Program-made: the position numbers and the translations under genes
In this document: in pieces, positions 41,527 through 49,985 of the stretch
How positions within the stretch are numbered: the first letter of the stretch is position 1
How the letters are laid out: each line of letters opens with the position of its first letter
Origin: Devosia sp. 66-22
Lineage (GTDB): Bacteria; Pseudomonadota; Alphaproteobacteria; Rhizobiales; Devosiaceae
Assembly: GCA_001899065.1 (NCBI GenBank)
Contig: MKUZ01000019.1
Location: 1-64,000 of the forward strand
Reading direction: 5' to 3'
Length of the DNA: 64,000 nt
The notes under the pieces: generated by a model
The model's database searches: none
What the model saw: the letters and a program-made list of their open reading frames with translations, nothing else
Told to the model about the DNA's origin: nothing

Positions 41527-42091
41527 AGTGGGCCTAGTCGGCGTAGCCGATTTCGGCCGCAATCTCGCTCAGCGTCATGTCTGCCGACAGGCAGGCCAGC
41601 GCCTTGCGCGCACGGGCGAGACCAAGCCAGAACGAGGGAGGCCTCCCTGTTCTGGCCCTCATTCGCCGATGCAAAGTCCTCTCGGCAACTCCGAGGAGCC
41701 TGGCTGCTCCGACCACAGTGCGCCCGGCGACAATGGCCCCCATAAGGTCGTCATTGAGCTCCGCGTAGGTGGTTATCGCCTGCCCGACCAGACTGGGCTC
41801 GGCCCCGCATGATGGCCGTTCAATCGCTCGCCGCAGCTCGTGCATCAGCGACGCTGGAATGGTCACCCCGGGCCGCAGGCGGAGACCGGCCAGATGCTGC
41901 CCTCCTGGGAGGACCATCGTTTGCCGTTTGGCATCGAGGCCCGAGACAATCAGCTCCTGCGTCCCCGTTGCGAGATCGCGGCGAACGATGACGTCACGAC
42001 AGCCATCCGGCAGCACGGTAACCGCTCGGTGGTTGTGAGACACATACTCCCAGGTCGCCAGGATGGCGCCGCGTTCAGAAAGGCTGGTCAT
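41426..42091 (-). pseudogene. AraC-family regulator disrupted by a TAG codon
   Basis: The frame encodes an AraC-type regulator with an N-terminal ligand-like domain (WEYVSHNHRAVTVLPDGCRD) and the first helix-turn-helix (GAARLLGVAERTLHRRMRAR). The second helix-turn-helix ends EIAAEIGYAD and is followed by TAG at 41534-41536. The same frame goes on with AHFTRSFGAHFGAPPGSFR, which is the normal family ending (GYADQxHFTRxFRxxFGxxPxxFR). A conserved Gln codon CAG has thus become TAG. The truncated 185-residue product would lack the second recognition helix. Loss of DNA binding is likely. Confidence 0.8.
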
Positions 42092-42274
42092 CACGGATGA
42101 AATCCAACACCTGTGAACCCCGTTCGCCAGCCACAACTTATGCAACAAAGTCCGGTCTACCAAGGGATGAGCGCGGACGCTGGCAGCCGCCCTGCTCAGC
42201 GCAGACCGCAACAGCGATCAAATTCGGCGCTTCGCGAGATGGCATATGCTCGCCGTTTCGTGTGAGGTTCGTGC

Positions 42275-43108
42275 ATGTCCGCCATTGCCAAGACCATCTG
42301 GGTGATCGAGTCCCGCATCGGGATGCCGGTCACGCTCGATGAACTGGCGGCACATGCCGGGGTGTCGCGCTTCCACCTGTCGCGCATCTTTCCGCTGGCG
42401 ACGGGCTACTCCATCTCCGGCTATCTGCGCGGGCGGCGCCTCAGCGTCGCCGCACGACAGCTGGCCGGTGGAGCGCCCGACATCCTCGAGGTGGCGCTCG
42501 ACGCCGGATACGGCTCGCACGAGGCATTCACCCGGGCCTTCCGCGAGCAGTTCGGCACCACGCCGGACGAACTGCGGCGCAAGGGCTCGATCGCCAGCCT
42601 CAAACTCGTGGAGTCCCTGCCGATGGACAGCCCCGCCAGCCCCGACCTCGCCCCGCCCATCATCGACCGCCGTCCGGCCATGCGCATGACCGGACTGCGA
42701 GAGAAGATGGACATGTCCAACGCCAACGCCATCCCCGTGCTGTGGCAGCGCTTCGGCCCGTATCTCGGGCACATACCGGGCGCGGTCGCGCCGGCCGCCT
42801 ATGGCGTCGTCGTCGATATGGAGGGCGAGCTCTGCGACTACATGGCAGGCACCGAGATCGCGCCCGGCACCGACGTGCTGCCGGAGCTCAAGGTGCTGAC
42901 GCTGCCAGCGCGGCGCTGGGCCCGCTTCCGGCACCAGGGGCACATCTCGACGATCCGCGGGACAATCGCGGCGATCTTCGACTACGGCCTGGGCCGGGCG
43001 GGTCTCGTACAGGACGAGGAGATGAGCTTCGTCGAGTATTACGGCCCGGACTTCGACCCGATGGCCGGCACCGGCACGGTGGAGATCTGGATCGGGCTCA
43101 AGGACTGA
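42275..43108 (+). CDS. AraC-family regulator with GyrI-like effector domain
   Basis: The 277-residue regulator has an N-terminal pair of helix-turn-helices ([40 protein letters not shown] then [10 protein letters not shown]). A C-terminal GyrI-like ligand domain follows ([15 protein letters not shown], then [32 protein letters not shown]). This fits Rob/SoxS-like multidrug or stress regulators that bind drugs directly. It is divergent from the broken AraC gene. Its targets are unknown. Confidence 0.9.
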   Translation: MSAIAKTIWVIESRIGMPVTLDELAAHAGVSRFHLSRIFPLATGYSISGYLRGRRLSVAARQLAGGAPDILEVALDAGYGSHEAFTRAFREQFGTTPDELRRKGSIASLKLVESLPMDSPASPDLAPPIIDRRPAMRMTGLREKMDMSNANAIPVLWQRFGPYLGHIPGAVAPAAYGVVVDMEGELCDYMAGTEIAPGTDVLPELKVLTLPARRWARFRHQGHISTIRGTIAAIFDYGLGRAGLVQDEEMSFVEYYGPDFDPMAGTGTVEIWIGLKD

Positions 43109-43145
43109 CTCGTCTCGCTCGGCGGCGCGGGGTAAAAGCCGCGCC

Positions 43146-43586
43146 ATGAGCAGCTTCACCGATCCCACCGCCCTCACTCATGACCAGCTCGAGGAAGGCA
43201 GTGCCTTCGCGCCGCGCTTCGACGCGCACGGGCTGATCTTCGCCATCGCGCAGGAAGCCGGCAGCGGCCGCGTGCTGATGGCGGCGCACATGAATACCGA
43301 GGCGCTGCGGCGCACCATCGAGACGGGCGAGGTCCACTACTACTCGCGCTCGCGCAAGGCGCTTTGGAAGAAGGGCGAGACCTCTGGCGAGGTGCAGAAG
43401 CTGATCGAGCTCCGCACCGATTGCGACCAGGACGTCATCCTGCTCACGGTCGAACAGACCGGCCGCGGCGCCGCCTGCCACACCGGCCGCAAGAGCTGCT
43501 TCTACCGCGTGCTCAGGGACGGCGAACTGGCCGACAGCGGCGAGCCTCGGCTGTTCGATCCGGCGGCGGTCTACCGAAAAAGCTAG
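43146..43586 (+). CDS. hisI: Phosphoribosyl-AMP cyclohydrolase
   Basis: The 146-residue enzyme performs the third step of histidine synthesis. Conserved segments are [23 protein letters not shown] (split), the [13 protein letters not shown] motif, [11 protein letters not shown] with metal-binding acidic residues, and [14 protein letters not shown] with zinc Cys residues. It is the cyclohydrolase alone, without a HisE domain, as usual in alphaproteobacteria. No other his gene is adjacent. Confidence 0.95.
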   Translation: MSSFTDPTALTHDQLEEGSAFAPRFDAHGLIFAIAQEAGSGRVLMAAHMNTEALRRTIETGEVHYYSRSRKALWKKGETSGEVQKLIELRTDCDQDVILLTVEQTGRGAACHTGRKSCFYRVLRDGELADSGEPRLFDPAAVYRKS

Positions 43587-43655
43587 GCGGCCTCGGCGGC
43601 GAGGGACCATCCCGGCTTCGCTCACGGGGGAGAGCGTCGGGCCCCCTTCTCCCTC

Positions 43656-43865
43656 TCAGTAATGTGGCGGTGGGGGCTCGGGGGGCTCGGCCAGCGCCGG
43701 ATTGTCGGCGATTTCGCGCAGGCGGTCGCCCAGGTTGCCGACGAGGCGCTTGAGCTGGGCGATCTCGGCGGCCTGGACGAGGATTGTCTTGTTCAGATCC
43801 TCGATCGCCTGTTCCTGGTAAGCGACTGTGGTTTCGAGCTTTTCGAGACGATCGGCAGCGCTCAT
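43656..43865 (-). CDS. slyX: SlyX family protein
   Basis: The 69-residue protein is a short coiled coil: RLEKLETTVAYQEQAIEDLN then ILVQAAEIAQLKRLV, followed by a Pro-rich end PPEPPPPHY typical of SlyX. Function is unknown. It overlaps the stop of the rhomboid gene by 4 bases, so the two are co-translated. It converges with hisI. Confidence 0.9.
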   Translation of the reverse strand: MSAADRLEKLETTVAYQEQAIEDLNKTILVQAAEIAQLKRLVGNLGDRLREIADNPALAEPPEPPPPHY

Positions 43866-44611
43866 GGCTGGCGCCTTTCAAAGAGCGGGATGGCGAAAAA
43901 GCCGAACAGGAAGCCACCGATATGGGCCTGCCAGGCGATCTCCACGGCCATGCCGGGCATGAACATGGGCAGCAGCGGCACGATGCCGTTGAGGACGATC
44001 CAGACGATGGCGAAGATGCGCGCGGTGGGGTGGCGGAGCACCTCGCCGATTGTCGCGAGCCGGCGCCCGAGGACGATTCGCTCGCCCGTCTCAGGATCGA
44101 TGCCGACCTGGATGGGCTGGAAGATGAAGCGGACGGCAGCGCCGGTGAGACCGGCGACGCCGCCCGAAGCCCCGACGAGCAGGGCAAATTGCGGCAACGT
44201 CGTCGCCGCGAAGGCGACGGCGCCGGCAAGCGCGCTCAGCAGGAACAGAATCACGAGCTTTGCCGCGCCGTAACGGCGGGCGATGGGGGTGCCGAAGATC
44301 ACGAACCATACGGTGTTGAAGATCACGTGCTCCCAGCCGGCGTGCAGGAAGGCGTGTGTGAAGGGGGTCCAGAACAGCGGCCAGATGCCACCCGGCGCGG
44401 CGGCATTTTCGATAAGCCGGTAAGGAATAAAGGCCAGCCAAACCAGAACCTCGTTCCGGATGGATTCGTTAAGAACGAAGCTCTGGAGCGCCTGGATGGC
44501 AAGGAAAAGCCCCGCAATTGCGGCGACTGCAGCCGGCAGGTTGAAGATGGGCTGCCGCTCGGGCGCCGTGGTAACCTGTTGTTCCTGCTTGGTTTTGTTG
44601 TCGTCGCTCAT
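43862..44611 (-). CDS. Rhomboid family intramembrane serine protease
   Basis: The 249-residue protein has six or so membrane segments. The rhomboid catalytic residues are visible: H/N in HVIFNTVWF, serine in VGASGGVAG, and histidine in QAHIGGFLFGF. It should cleave substrates within the inner membrane. ATG 44611 begins a short hydrophilic N-terminus; earlier codons in the frame lack a ribosome site. A full CtrA box lies 74 bases upstream. It is followed by slyX. Confidence 0.9.
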   Translation of the reverse strand: MSDDNKTKQEQQVTTAPERQPIFNLPAAVAAIAGLFLAIQALQSFVLNESIRNEVLVWLAFIPYRLIENAAAPGGIWPLFWTPFTHAFLHAGWEHVIFNTVWFVIFGTPIARRYGAAKLVILFLLSALAGAVAFAATTLPQFALLVGASGGVAGLTGAAVRFIFQPIQVGIDPETGERIVLGRRLATIGEVLRHPTARIFAIVWIVLNGIVPLLPMFMPGMAVEIAWQAHIGGFLFGFFAIPLFERRQP

Positions 44612-44684
44612 CAAAACTCCAGCGGTTCCGGGGGCTTCAGCCTCCCTCCCCGGTCTTATCCACACCACACCCACGCCATTAACC

Positions 44685-44699
44685 TTAAGGAAGGTTTAA
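44685..44699. promoter_or_regulatory. CtrA-type box between the rhomboid and PAS genes
   Basis: TTAA at 44685-44688 and 44696-44699 are separated by seven bases, an exact TTAA-N7-TTAA. A third TTAA sits at 44679-44682. The box lies between divergent starts at 44611 and 44799, so it could control either or both. Confidence 0.6.
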
Positions 44700-44798
44700 A
44701 GGCGATTTCGCCCAAGCCTTTTGTCACTGTCGATTCAGCGGCGGGGCGATCCCTTTTTTGGGGGCGCCGGCCGAGGCTTGGGACATAGGTTGGCGTCG

Positions 44799-45455
44799 AT
44801 GCAGAACCAGAGCACAAAAACGCTCTACGACTACTGGAATTCGCTTCGCGGCTCGCGCAGCGCTCCCGATCGCCGGGACATCGACCCCACCAAGATTCGC
44901 GGCGCCCTCGCCAACACCTTCATCCTCGAGCTCAACGACAATCGCGAGTTCGACTTCCGTCTCGCCGGCTCGCATATCTGCGCTGCCTATGCGCGCGAAC
45001 TCAAAGGCCGCTCCTTTACCCGGCTGTGGCATCCGCGCGACCGCGATGCGATGGAAACGCTGGTGCGCGCCGTGACCGAGGACCATGCGGTGGCCCTCAT
45101 CACGTTCCAGGGCGTGACGGCGCTCAATACCAAACTCTCGGTCGAAACGATCCTGCTTCCCGTGCGGCACAATGGCTCGACGCAGACGCGCATGCTGGGG
45201 GCGATGACGGCGATGGACGAGCCCTACTGGTTCGGCTCGCAGCCAGTGGTCGAGCAGCGCATCACCGGCCTCCGCCTGATCTGGCCGGACGACAATTCGC
45301 TCGCCGACATGGCTCGCGACATCGCTGCGGCCGTGCCGCAGGACGTGCTGTTCGCACGCGCCAACTCGCCGATCGAACCCATGGCGGCGACGGTCTATGG
45401 CCGGCAGGCGCGGCGCTACGCGCACCTTGCCGTCATCGATGGCGGTCGGCGCTAG
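44799..45455 (+). CDS. PAS-domain protein (PAS_5 type)
   Basis: The 218-residue protein fits the alphaproteobacterial PAS_5 family: an early YDYWNSLRGSRSAPDRRDID motif, ILELNDNREFDFRLAGSHIC, RSFTRLWHPRDR, and a C-terminal part with LIWPDDNSLAD. No kinase, GGDEF or helix-turn-helix domain is attached, so the signal must pass to another protein. Upstream ATG/TTG codons lie within the promoter region and are not used. It may be CtrA-controlled. Confidence 0.85.
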   Translation: MQNQSTKTLYDYWNSLRGSRSAPDRRDIDPTKIRGALANTFILELNDNREFDFRLAGSHICAAYARELKGRSFTRLWHPRDRDAMETLVRAVTEDHAVALITFQGVTALNTKLSVETILLPVRHNGSTQTRMLGAMTAMDEPYWFGSQPVVEQRITGLRLIWPDDNSLADMARDIAAAVPQDVLFARANSPIEPMAATVYGRQARRYAHLAVIDGGRR

Positions 45456-45552
45456 AAAACGCAGGTTGCGCCGCAATTTGCGACCGCCGCATCACGTTCG
45501 GTTAACCAAGAGTAGTTAGCCTCGACCGTGTCAAATTGAGTGACGCGCTTCG

Positions 45553-46185
45553 ATGCTGACCGACAACAATACTCCCGCGCGCAGCGCCCGCCCCGCCCGA
45601 GCCTACGTGCAGATGCCGCGCTTCCAGCGCGTGAAGGTGTCGGTGCTTGGCCGCTACATGCTGGCGGACCGCCGCGAGTTCCCCTGCCAGGTGCTGGAGA
45701 TGTCGCCGGGCGATGCGTGCGTGATCGCGCCGGTGGCCGGCAATGTGGGCGAGCGCGTCATCGCCTATCTCGACCATCTGGGCCGCGTTGAGGGCAGCAT
45801 CACCGACTCCATCGAAGGCGGCTTCGTGATGGATCTGTCGGCCAGCCCGCGCAAGCGCGACAAGATGGCGGCACAACTCACCTGGCTCGCCAACAAGGAC
45901 ATCCTCAACCTGCCCGAGGATCGCCGGCACGAGCGCGTGGTCCCCGACAACCGGCACTCGACCGTCGTTCTGGATGATGGCCGCCGCTACAATTGCAAGA
46001 TCATCGACATCTCGCTGTCGGGCGCGGCGATCGAGCTGGCGGTGCGGCCTGCCATGGGCACGCCGGTGACACTGGGCCGCATGCGGGCCCGCGTGGTGCG
46101 GCATTTCCAGGACGGGGTGGCGGTGGAGTTCGCGTCCGCGCAGGAGATGCTGACGGTGGTGCAGCAGAACCTGCGCATCAACTAG
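45553..46185 (+). CDS. Tandem PilZ-domain protein
   Basis: The 210-residue protein has two PilZ domains. The second is canonical: RRHERVVPDNRHSTVVLDDG and DISLSGAAIEL, giving RxxxR and DxSxxG for c-di-GMP. The first (FQRVKVSVLGRYMLADRREF, EMSPGDACV) keeps the fold but has a changed motif, so it may dimerise rather than bind nucleotide. A half-CtrA site (GGTTAACC) is about 50 bases upstream. It is likely an effector for surface or motility behaviour. Confidence 0.85.
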   Translation: MLTDNNTPARSARPARAYVQMPRFQRVKVSVLGRYMLADRREFPCQVLEMSPGDACVIAPVAGNVGERVIAYLDHLGRVEGSITDSIEGGFVMDLSASPRKRDKMAAQLTWLANKDILNLPEDRRHERVVPDNRHSTVVLDDGRRYNCKIIDISLSGAAIELAVRPAMGTPVTLGRMRARVVRHFQDGVAVEFASAQEMLTVVQQNLRIN

Positions 46186-46394
46186 TCGCGCGATGTCGGA
46201 TGTAACGACGTTCTATCTGAGCCCTCGGCGACGGCACGCCGTCTCAAGGCCCTTCTATCATCCCCAGCAGGCCCAAGAAACGTGGTTAACCGGTCCTGAC
46301 CCGGACGCATAAAACTCGCCTAAAAACTACGTCGCAGTTTTCCGACTGAGGCAATTTGGCGGCGGCATCGTGGTTCCCATCAGGGGGCTACGAA
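46186..46394. other. Gap before the cysteine peptidase gene
   Basis: No coding frame is supported in these 209 bases. A small hairpin (GACGG...CCGTC near 46230-46243) may end the PilZ transcript. AAAACT at 46323-46328 pairs with AGTTTT at 46336-46341, a dyad about 55 bases before the next ATG that could be a regulator site. A single TTAACC half-site lies near 46284. Confidence 0.35.
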
Positions 46395-47015
46395 ATGCCA
46401 AACAAGAACAAGGTTTTCGCCGGTGTGCTCGTCGCGCTGGCCATGCTGACGGGGCCGGCAATGGCATCGTCGAGCGTCGATCTCTCCAATCCGGCTTTTG
46501 CGCCGACCACCGGTCCGACCAGCATCCCGATCGGCGCCGCCGAGTTCTGCAAGGCGCATCGCGAAGATTGCGGCCCGAGCGCCGGCCTTGCCGATGTCGA
46601 GGCGCTGACCGAGAGCAACTGGCGGCAGCTCGTGTCGATCAACGAGGCGATCAATACCAGCGTCGCGCCGGTGACCGACCAGGACCTCTACCGCGTCACC
46701 GAGTTCTGGACCTATCCGTCCGGCAGCGGCGACTGCGAGGACTACGCGCTCGAAAAGCGCCGCCAGCTCATCGCCAATGGCTGGAGCCCGAGCGCCCTGC
46801 TGATGACCGTCGTGCGCCAGCAGAACGGCGAAGGCCATGCCGTGCTGATGGTGCGCACCGATCGCGGCGACCTGGTGCTCGACAACCAGATCGGTGAGAT
46901 CCTGGTGTGGAAGGACACCTCCTACCAGTTCGTCAAGCGCCAGTCGCAGACCGACTCCCGCAAGTGGGTGGGCATCGACGACACGCGCATCGTCACCGCC
47001 TCGGTGCGGCGCTGA
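46395..47015 (+). CDS. Transglutaminase-like cysteine peptidase (BTLCP)
   Basis: The 206-residue protein has a signal peptide (KVFAGVLVALAMLTGPAMAS). The catalytic triad of the bacterial transglutaminase-like cysteine peptidase family is present: Cys in SGDCEDYALEKR, His in GEGHAVLMVRT, and Asp in LVLDNQIGE. Such proteins act in the periplasm; related LapG cleaves surface adhesins under c-di-GMP control, but no LapD-like partner is adjacent. ATG 46395 is used; a frame from 46356 lacks a ribosome site. Confidence 0.9.
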   Translation: MPNKNKVFAGVLVALAMLTGPAMASSSVDLSNPAFAPTTGPTSIPIGAAEFCKAHREDCGPSAGLADVEALTESNWRQLVSINEAINTSVAPVTDQDLYRVTEFWTYPSGSGDCEDYALEKRRQLIANGWSPSALLMTVVRQQNGEGHAVLMVRTDRGDLVLDNQIGEILVWKDTSYQFVKRQSQTDSRKWVGIDDTRIVTASVRR

Positions 47016-47119
47016 GCCTCGAGATTTCGGGCCCCTTCCCCTGATGTGCGCGCCCGAATGGCGGGGCCGGCTCCTCCCCCGAGGCCGTCCCCGCGCCGTT
47101 TCCGGCCGCTGAAAGAAGT

Positions 47120-47151
47120 GGGGCCGGTCTCTCCCCCAAGAGACCGGCCCC
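47120..47151. terminator. Strong hairpin between convergent genes
   Basis: A perfect 13-bp stem (47120-47132 with 47139-47151) and a six-base loop lie between the convergent ends of the peptidase gene (47015) and the leftward gene (47177). T-rich bases follow on the minus strand. It can serve as a shared terminator. Confidence 0.7.
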
Positions 47152-47176
47152 GGCGCCCTTCCCCAAAGCAGAGCGG

Positions 47177-47497
47177 CTACGGAAAGATCGCGATGTAGAT
47201 ACCCAGGAAGAACAAGCCGGTGATGAAGCTCCAGCCGAAGGCGACGAGCGCCGAGAGCAGCACCGAGCCGAGCGACAGGGTACCGTCGTCTTCCTGCTTC
47301 CAGCCCATTTGCAGCATGATGTAGGGGCCGCACACGAAGCTCATGAACAGATGCCCCAGCATGTGCAGCCAGGTCTTGCCGTCGAAGCGCAGCATGGCCT
47401 GCTCGCCGATGCGCCACTGGTAGAAGTGGGTTCCGGTGCCCGCTATGGCGAGCCCGACGGCCATGATGAATCCGGCAAGCAGCAACTCGAAGGACAT
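47177..47497 (-). CDS. Small multi-pass membrane protein
   Basis: The 106-residue protein has three probable membrane segments: LLLAGFIMAVGLAIAGTG, MLGHLFMSFVCGPYIML, and a final ALVAFGWSFITGLFFLGIYI. A short charged loop (KQEDDGTLS) lies between the second and third. No family is firmly recognised. ATG 47497 is chosen so that the start is 49 bases from a full CtrA box (47546-47560). CtrA control suggests a cell-cycle or envelope role. Confidence 0.7.
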   Translation of the reverse strand: MSFELLLAGFIMAVGLAIAGTGTHFYQWRIGEQAMLRFDGKTWLHMLGHLFMSFVCGPYIMLQMGWKQEDDGTLSLGSVLLSALVAFGWSFITGLFFLGIYIAIFP

Positions 47498-47545
47498 GAC
47501 ACAACGCCTCAACACGCCGCGTCCCTGGGTACCCGCGCGGCATCG

Positions 47546-47560
47546 TTAACTCTTCATTAA
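47546..47560. promoter_or_regulatory. CtrA-type box in a divergent promoter
   Basis: An exact TTAA-N7-TTAA is present, with TTAA at 47546-47549 and 47557-47560. It lies between divergent starts at 47497 and 47620. A second near-match, CTAA-N7-TTAA at 47597-47611, is just 9 bases before the rightward ATG. Confidence 0.65.
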
Positions 47561-47619
47561 TCATAAGCGGGGCGTGATGGGCTGTCACCTGCAGCCCTAA
47601 CGAGTGGTTAATTCCCCTG

Positions 47620-48282
47620 ATGACCCTGCCGGCCCACGCCGACGCCGCCAAGGAAAGCGGGCATTCGATCGCCTTTAACCTGGGCGCAATTGCCCTGATC
47701 CTGGCAGTCGCCGGGCTTGGTCTTGCCTATGCGATCGACGCCGCCGGTCGGGCCGGGCACGAGGAGCTGGCCGGGAGCGTGAGCCGGACGCTGGGCGGGC
47801 GGGAGCTGACGGTGCCGGCGGCGTGGCTGCGCGAGGATGCCGAGCGCAGCGCCGGCTTTGCCAAGCAGGTCGATATCGGGCTCCACCTGCCGCTCGGGCC
47901 CAAGGCCGCGACGCGCGAGGTCGACATCACGCTAGTGCCGCGCAGCCGCGCAAGGCCGAGCGCGTCCCTGCTCGACGGGGTCTATCTACACCAATTCATG
48001 CCCGAGCAGCTCAGCGGGCCGCCGGGGCTGATCGGCAAGCCGTTGGTGGCGGCGGAAGGCTATGAGAACGAGACGGTGTGGTACGACGCGATCTCGGCGG
48101 CGCCGTTCGTCGCCAAGTGCATTGCGCCGGTGGCCGAGGGCGAGCCCGGGCGCTGCATCCGGACGGTCTATCTCGGCCCCGGCATCGCAGCGATCTACAG
48201 CTTCGACGAGGACGTGCTGGTGAACTGGAGGCAGTTCGACGCGGCGGTGCTGCCGTCGCTCAAGCGCATCGGCGCACTCTAG
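47620..48282 (+). CDS. Single-pass membrane protein of unknown function
   Basis: The 220-residue protein has one membrane segment near the N-terminus (FNLGAIALILAVAGLGLAYA). A periplasmic beta-rich domain follows, with conserved-looking VPAAWLREDAERS, EVDITLVPRSR, YLHQFMPEQLSGPPGLIG and CIRTVYLGPGIAAIYSFDED. Two cysteines (KCIAP and GRCIR) could pair. No family is recognised. The near-match CtrA box overlapping its start region and the full box upstream suggest cell-cycle control. Confidence 0.65.
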   Translation: MTLPAHADAAKESGHSIAFNLGAIALILAVAGLGLAYAIDAAGRAGHEELAGSVSRTLGGRELTVPAAWLREDAERSAGFAKQVDIGLHLPLGPKAATREVDITLVPRSRARPSASLLDGVYLHQFMPEQLSGPPGLIGKPLVAAEGYENETVWYDAISAAPFVAKCIAPVAEGEPGRCIRTVYLGPGIAAIYSFDEDVLVNWRQFDAAVLPSLKRIGAL

Positions 48283-48292
48283 CCAGCGGACG

Positions 48293-49192
48293 CTATGTCT
48301 TGCCGAGCAGTCCGGTGAGGCCCTTGGTGGTCTTGCCGAGCGTGTCGGTGACGGTGCCCACGGTATCGCCCACGATCGAGGTGTTGGTCACCTGATCGAC
48401 GGTGCTGGCGACGGTATCGGCGGTGTCGGTGACGGTGTCGACGCCATTGGTCGTCGTGTCGACCACAGTCGCCACCGTGCTGGTGGTCGTATCGAGTACA
48501 GTGGTGGCGGCGGCGGTGCTCGAGGTGTCCGTTCTGCTCGTCTTGCCTGATCCGGCTGTCTTATCGGGCCCAGAGATGGCGTGGCCGGGTCCGGCGCTCG
48601 CGTTCGTCTTCCCCTTGCCCGCCGGCGGCTTGGCCGCGGCCTTTGTCTTGCCGGACACGCTGAGGCCACCGCGCTTGTCGACTTTGGCCTTCTGGCCGGC
48701 GACGATGAGCACCGTTTCCTTGCTCTGCTTGTCCTCGACGCTGACCTGCCCGCGCGGCACCTCCACTGAGCCGCCGCTGCTGCGGGCGGAGACGGTGAAG
48801 CGGGTGCCCTTGACCACTGCCGCCAGATAGGCGGTGCGCACGGCGAAGTGCTGGACGTTGCGCCTTTCGGCCTCGACGGTGAGCACGCCGGCATATTGGA
48901 GCACGGTGGTGAACGGCTTGCGGCCGCCCTGATCGTGGATCTCGATCTGCGTGTTAGGGCCGAGCTCGACGGATTCGTTGCCGCGCACCAGGGTGACGTG
49001 GCCGTTCGACCGCGTGAAGATGCGGCGCTCGTCGGGAACGACGCTGCCGCGCTCGAGCGGCTGCCACTGCCCGCCCACCATGTGCTGCACGGTGCCGCGC
49101 AGGCGGGTGACGGTCCAGTCGTCGGCGAACGCCATTCCAGCCGTGACGGCGAGGAGGAAAGCGGCCATCAGGCCAGGCAGGATATTGCGCAT
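48293..49192 (-). CDS. Exported FecR-domain protein with Thr/Val/Asp-rich tail
   Basis: The 299-residue protein has a signal peptide (LPGLMAAFLLAVTAGMAFA). A FecR-like domain follows (WTVTRLRGTVQHM, RIFTRSNGHVTLVRGNESVELGPN, AYLAAVVKGTRFTVSAR). The last 130 residues are low complexity. Lys/Gly/Ala-rich first, they then become an irregular Thr-Val-Asp repeat (VDTVTDTADTVASTVDQV and similar). It has no membrane anchor after the signal, so it is likely periplasmic or surface-exposed, not an anti-sigma regulator. Confidence 0.75.
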   Translation of the reverse strand: MRNILPGLMAAFLLAVTAGMAFADDWTVTRLRGTVQHMVGGQWQPLERGSVVPDERRIFTRSNGHVTLVRGNESVELGPNTQIEIHDQGGRKPFTTVLQYAGVLTVEAERRNVQHFAVRTAYLAAVVKGTRFTVSARSSGGSVEVPRGQVSVEDKQSKETVLIVAGQKAKVDKRGGLSVSGKTKAAAKPPAGKGKTNASAGPGHAISGPDKTAGSGKTSRTDTSSTAAATTVLDTTTSTVATVVDTTTNGVDTVTDTADTVASTVDQVTNTSIVGDTVGTVTDTLGKTTKGLTGLLGKT

Positions 49193-49323
49193 TGCGAGCC
49201 CCGGTACGCGTCTTCTGACACTGCCCGAAGCTGTGCGATGCGCAGCTCTACGAAGGTGTTAATACGTAGCCGGCGGCTTTCCGCCTGGTTTGCGGCGGCT
49301 TAAGGACGTACGTGAAATGCGAT

Positions 49324-49656
49324 CTATCGTGCGCCGGAATCGGGTTCCACGACCACCGCCGTGCCATAGGCCAGCATCTCGGTGATGCCGTCGGTGATCT
49401 CATTGCCGTCGTAGCGCATGGCGATGATGGCGTTGGCGCCCTGCTCCTCGGCGTGCCGGATCATCAGATCGAGCGCTTCCTGGCGGGCGGTTTCGGCAAG
49501 GCTCGTGAACAGCGTAATGTTGCCGCCCACGAGCGATTGCAGCGCGCCGCCGATCGAGCCGACGATGGAGCGCGAGCGGACGGTGATGCCACGCACCATG
49601 CCAATGACGCGCACCACGCGGTAGCCGGGCAGGTCATTGGTGGTGACGACGATCAT
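49324..49656 (-). CDS. YbjQ/UPF0145 family protein
   Basis: The 110-residue protein matches the YbjQ fold: MIVVTTNDLPGYRVVRVIGM, VRSRSIVGSIGGALQSLVGG, and QEALDLMIRHAEEQGANAII followed by an MLAYGTAVVVEP end. Members form pentamers and may bind metal, but function is unknown. It lies 1 base after the DUF3126 gene, so it belongs to the cysE-DUF3126 direction. Confidence 0.9.
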   Translation of the reverse strand: MIVVTTNDLPGYRVVRVIGMVRGITVRSRSIVGSIGGALQSLVGGNITLFTSLAETARQEALDLMIRHAEEQGANAIIAMRYDGNEITDGITEMLAYGTAVVVEPDSGAR

Positions 49657-49657
49657 G

Positions 49658-49876
49658 TCAGTTCACCTCGTCCAGATCCTCTTCGAGGATCGCCATCTGG
49701 AAGTTGTAGGATTTGTCGCCGTCTTCGTCGTCGAGATAGATCAGGCCCAGGAACTCTTCGCCGAGATAGACTTCCACGCTGTCGTTCTGCTTGTTGCGCG
49801 GACGAACGTCGATGGCGCGGTTGTTGAATTTGACCTGCAGATATTTCTGCAGCTTGATGATCTCGGGGTGGTTCAA
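49658..49876 (-). CDS. DUF3126 family protein
   Basis: The 72-residue protein is typical of DUF3126: IIKLQKYLQVKFNNRAIDVR, VEVYLGEEFLGLIYLDDEDG, then a helix ending ILEEDLDEVN. It is found next to cysE in many alphaproteobacteria, as here. The conserved position suggests a link to sulfur or cysteine metabolism, but no activity is known. Confidence 0.9.
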   Translation of the reverse strand: MNHPEIIKLQKYLQVKFNNRAIDVRPRNKQNDSVEVYLGEEFLGLIYLDDEDGDKSYNFQMAILEEDLDEVN

Positions 49877-49985
49877 AGGGAGAAGCTCCGCAACTCGTTA
49901 GGGTGCGCCACAATAGGCCTTGCGGCGCTCCGGGCAATCCCGGAACGCCCGCTTTTCAAGAAGAGTTGCGGCGTGATTTGGGCGA

